Below are positions 61,283-64,000 of a DNA stretch of 64,000 bases, in pieces (the stretch's first letter is position 1; each line of letters starts with the position of its first letter). Source of the stretch: Diadophis punctatus similis (taxonomy: Eukaryota; Chordata; Lepidosauria; Squamata; Dipsadidae); assembly GCA_023053685.1 (NCBI GenBank), contig JALIGW010000320.1, positions 1-64,000 of the forward strand, given 5' to 3'. The translations under genes and the position numbers were made by a program. The notes beneath the pieces were generated by a model, which saw nothing but the letters and a program-made list of their open reading frames with translations, did not search any database and had not been told where the DNA came from.

Positions 61283-62276
61283 TTGACAAACACCTCAGAA
61301 ATGAAAATGAAACACATATTCCTGTTCCCCACGGGCTGGAAAGCAGAATTCTCGCTTGATTTTCGATTCCGAGCCTACCCTGAAGAGCTAGCCCAAGGTC
61401 TAACACGCCATTCGCCTCAGGATTCAATTCAGTCCAAAAACATCACTTTTGACAAACACCTCAGAAATGAAAAAGAAACACATATTCCTGTGCCCCACAG
61501 GCCGGAAAGCCAAATTCTCGCTTGATTTTTGATTCCGACCTTTTCCTGAAGAGCTAGCCCAAGGTCTAACACAGCATTCGCCTAATTTCTAAATTCAGCC
61601 CAAAAACATCACTTTTGGAAAACACCTCAGAAATGAAAAAGAAACACATATTCCTGTTCCCCACAGGCTGGAAAGCCGAATTCTCGCTTGATTTTCGATT
61701 CCGACCTTTTCCTGAAGAGCTAGCCCAAGGTCTAACACAGCATTCGCCTAATTTCTAAATTCAGCCCAAAAACATCACTTTTGGAAAACACCTCAGAAAT
61801 GAAAAAGAAACACATATTCCTGTTCCCCATGGGCTGGAAAGCCGAATTCTCGCTTGATTTTTGATTCCGACCTTTTCCTGAAGAGCTAGCCCAAGGTCTA
61901 ACACAGCATTCGCCTAATTTCTAAATTCAGCCCAAAAACATCACTTTTGGAAAACACCGCAGAAATGAAAAAGAAACACATATTCCTGTTCCCCACGGGC
62001 TGGAAAGCCGAATTCTCGCTTGATTTTCGATTCTGAGCCTACCCTGAAGAGCTAGCCCAAAGTCTAACTGCATTCGCCTTAGGACTCAATACAGCCAAAA
62101 AACATGACTTTTGACAAACACCTCAGATATGAAAATGAAACACATATTCCTGTTCCCCATGGGCTGGAAAGCCGAATTCTCGCTTGATTTTCGATTCCGA
62201 GCCTACCCTGAAGAGCTAGCCCAAAGTCTAACACTGCATTCGCTTTAGGACTCAATACAGCCAAAAAACATGACTT
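61283..62276 (+). repeat. F/G block 4: A/F, B/C, G1, G2, G3/D, E-tat
   Basis: 994 bp. A/F has AAAGCAGAATTC like 49699, B/C has CCTGTGCCCC, G2 has CCCCATGGG like the copy at 50243, and G3 has ACACCGCAG. It starts 8,437 bp (51 monomers) after F/G block 3. Confidence 0.91.
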
Positions 62277-63764
62277 TTGACAAACACCTCAGAAATGAAA
62301 ATGAAACACATATTCCTGTTCCCCACGGGCTGGAAAGCCGAATTCTTGCTTGATTTTCGATTCCGAGCCTACCCTGAAGAGCTAGCTCACGGTCTAACAC
62401 AGCATTCGCCTTATTTCTCAATTCAGCCCAAAAACATCACTTTTGACAAACACCTCAGAAATGAAAAAGAAACACATATTCCTGTTCCCCGCGGGCTGGA
62501 AAGCCAAATTCTTGCTTGATTTTCGATTCCGAGCCTACCCTGAAGAGCTAGCCCAAAGTCTAACACAGCATTCGCCTTAGGACTCAATACAGCCAAAAAT
62601 ATGACTTTTGACAAACACCTCAGAAATGAAAATGAAACACATATTCCTGTTCCCCACAGGCCGGAAAGCCAAATTCTCGCTTGATTTTTGATTCCGACCT
62701 TTTCCTGAAGAGCTAGCCCAAGGTCTAACACAGCATTCGCCTAATTTCTAAATTCAGCCCAAAAACATCACTTTTGAAAAACACCTCAGAAATGAAAAAG
62801 AAACACATATTCCTGTTCCCCACGGGCTGGAAAGCCGAATTCTCGCTTGATTTTCGATTCTGAGCCTACCCTGAAGAGCTAGCCCAAAGTCTAACTGCAT
62901 TCGCCTTAGGACTCAATACAGCCAAAAAACATGACTTTTGACAAACACCTCAGAAATGAAAATGAAACACATATTCCTGTTCCCCATGGGCTGGAAAGCC
63001 GAATTCTCGCTTGATTTTCGATTCCGAGCCTACCCTGAAGAGCTAGCCCAAAGTCTAACAGTGCATTCGCCTTAGGACTCAATACAGCCAAAAAACATGA
63101 CTTTTGACAAACACCTCAGAAATGAAAATGAAACACATATTCCTGTTCCCCACGGGCTGGAAAGCCGAATTCTCGCTTGATTTTCGATTCCGAGCCTACC
63201 CTGAAGAGCTAGCTCACGGTCTAACACAGCATTCGCCTTATTTCTCAATTCAGCCCAAAAACATCACTTTTGACAAACACCTCAGAAATGAAAAAGAAAC
63301 TCATATTCCTGTTCCCCACGGGCTGGAAAGCCAAATTCTTGCTTGATTTTCGATTCCGAGCCTACCCTGAAGAGCTAGCCCAAAGTCTAACACAGCATTC
63401 GCCTTAGGACTCAATACAGCCAAAAATATGACTTTTGACAAACACCTCAGAAATGAAAATGAAACACATATTCCTGTTCCCCACAGGCCGGAAAGCCAAA
63501 TTCTCGCTTGATTTTTGATTCCGACCTTTTCCTGAAGAGCTAGCCCAAGGTCTAACACAGCATTCGCCTAATTTCTAAATTCAGCCCAAAAACATCACTT
63601 TTGAAAAACACCTCAGAAATGAAAAAGAAACACATATTCCTGTTCCCCACGGGCTGGAAAGCCGAATTCTCGCTTGATTTTCGATTCTGAGCCTACCCTG
63701 AAGAGCTAACCCAAAGTCTAACTGCATTCGCCTTAGGACTCAATACAGCCAAAAAACATGACTT
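62277..63764 (+). repeat. 5-mer ABCDE + 4-mer ABCD
   Basis: Same arrangement as 50529-52016, including GAATTCTTGC in the first A and AAACTCAT in the second B. A private CCCCGCGGG lies at about 62490. Confidence 0.92.
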
Positions 63765-64000
63765 TTGACAAACAGCTCAGAAATGAAAATGAAACACATA
63801 TTCCTGTTCCCCACGGGCTGGAAAGCCAAATTCTCGCTTGATTTTCGATTCCGAGCCTACCCTGAAGAGCTAGCTCACGGTCTAACACAGCATTCGCCTT
63901 ATTTCTCAATTCAGCCCAAAAACATCACTTTTGACAAACACCTCAGAAATGAAAAAGAAACACATATTCCTGTTCCCCACGGGCTGGAAAGGCCAAATTC
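63765..64000 (+). repeat. Partial unit: A-degree and start of B
   Basis: A-degree (63765-63930, ACAAACAGCTCAG) is followed by the first 70 bp of B. The array continues past the right edge. One extra G occurs close to the end (GGAAAGGCC). Confidence 0.92.

Larger units (their letters stand above)
1..64000 (+). repeat. Uninterrupted ~165-bp satellite array with higher-order repeat structure
   Basis: Every part of the window belongs to one satellite family with monomers of 164-166 bp in a single orientation. Counting from the TTG of TTTTGACAAAC, there are 382 monomers between 586 and 63765 (mean 165.4 bp). GC content of a type A monomer is about 45%. No stretch lacks the repeat, so there is no intergenic sequence to describe. 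Known biology: megabase arrays of nucleosome-length (150-180 bp) monomers with HOR structure are typical of centromeric or pericentromeric DNA. That this array is centromeric is an inference; no chromatin evidence is available. The species is not identifiable from what I can see. Confidence 0.98.

Noticed and set aside
1..64000. CRISPR array
   Set aside because: The repeats are directly adjacent with no unique spacers, the unit is about 165 bp, and there are no cas genes.
1..64000. Embedded transposable element, LTR or unique spacer
   Set aside because: Monomer counting accounts for all bases between 586 and 63765 with intervals equal to whole numbers of monomers within a few bases, which leaves no room for an insertion.
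1..64000. Strand inversion within the array
   Set aside because: The CCTCAGAAATGA head is found in the same orientation in every monomer; no reverse-complement copy was seen.
1..64000. Assignment to a named species or published satellite
   Set aside because: A monomer length near 165 bp is not diagnostic, and I do not recall a matching sequence with certainty. A database search of the monomer would decide.

Overview
The window is one uninterrupted tandem satellite array. From base 1 to base 64000 every position falls in a head-to-tail repeat of 164-166 bp, all in the same orientation. I counted 386 complete monomers plus a partial one at each edge; the mean length is 165.4 bp (382 monomers between 586 and 63765). 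Monomer phase is set here at the TTG of the junction motif TTTTGACAAAC. I see no gene, RNA gene, transposon, inversion, unique spacer or assembly gap. The array enters and leaves the window mid-unit, so it is longer than 64 kb. This is eukaryotic, centromere- or heterochromatin-type DNA. Mutation patterns at CpG sites suggest a genome with cytosine methylation, such as a plant or vertebrate. I do not recognise the monomer; centromeric satellites of about 165 bp occur in several plant groups, but nothing here fixes the species.

Five monomer types, A to E, make a higher-order repeat (HOR) of 827 bp (166+165+166+164+166). Diagnostic marks are: A, palindrome GAGCTAGCTC and tail TTATTTCTCAATTCAGCC; B, AAATTCTTGC and AAAAATATGAC; C, CACAGGCCGG, TTTTTGATTCCGACC and CTAATTTCTAAATTC; D, head TTGAAAAAC, GATTCTGAGCC and a 2-bp-shorter GTCTAACTGC; E, CCCCATGGG and GTCTAACAGTGC. 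Hybrid monomers (B/C, E/A, D/B, E/C, D/A) mark unequal crossovers that produced 4-, 6-, 7- and longer unit forms.

Layout: 1-9.2 kb is irregular, rich in D/B hybrids, with a 2,483-bp duplication. 9.2-18.9 kb holds three successive composite super-units (16, 17 and 26 monomers), each starting with an A monomer carrying an AAGGC mark. 18.9-27.5 kb is the most regular zone, mostly clean 5-mers and 4-mers. 27.5-37.3 kb mixes 5-mers with three related 6-mers. 37.3-39.3 kb is a small subfamily with CAGCAC in A. 39.3-43.9 kb is a near-perfect tandem duplication of a 2,317-bp 14-mer. 43.9-45.9 kb returns to simple units. 45.9-64 kb is a distinct super-HOR domain with extra monomer classes F, G and H, repeating every 19-23 monomers, with a secondary 13-mer (2,151 bp) expansion at 54-59 kb.

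The points most worth a second look are the nested HOR hierarchy, the CpG-decay code that separates the monomer types, the two-haplotype junction pattern pointing to an ancestral dimer, dyad symmetries in the monomers, a Pol III B-box-like motif, and two clusters of single-base indels (11.5-15.0 kb and 54.5-59.5 kb). The first cluster looks like consensus error rather than biology. All similarity statements were made by eye, without alignment software.
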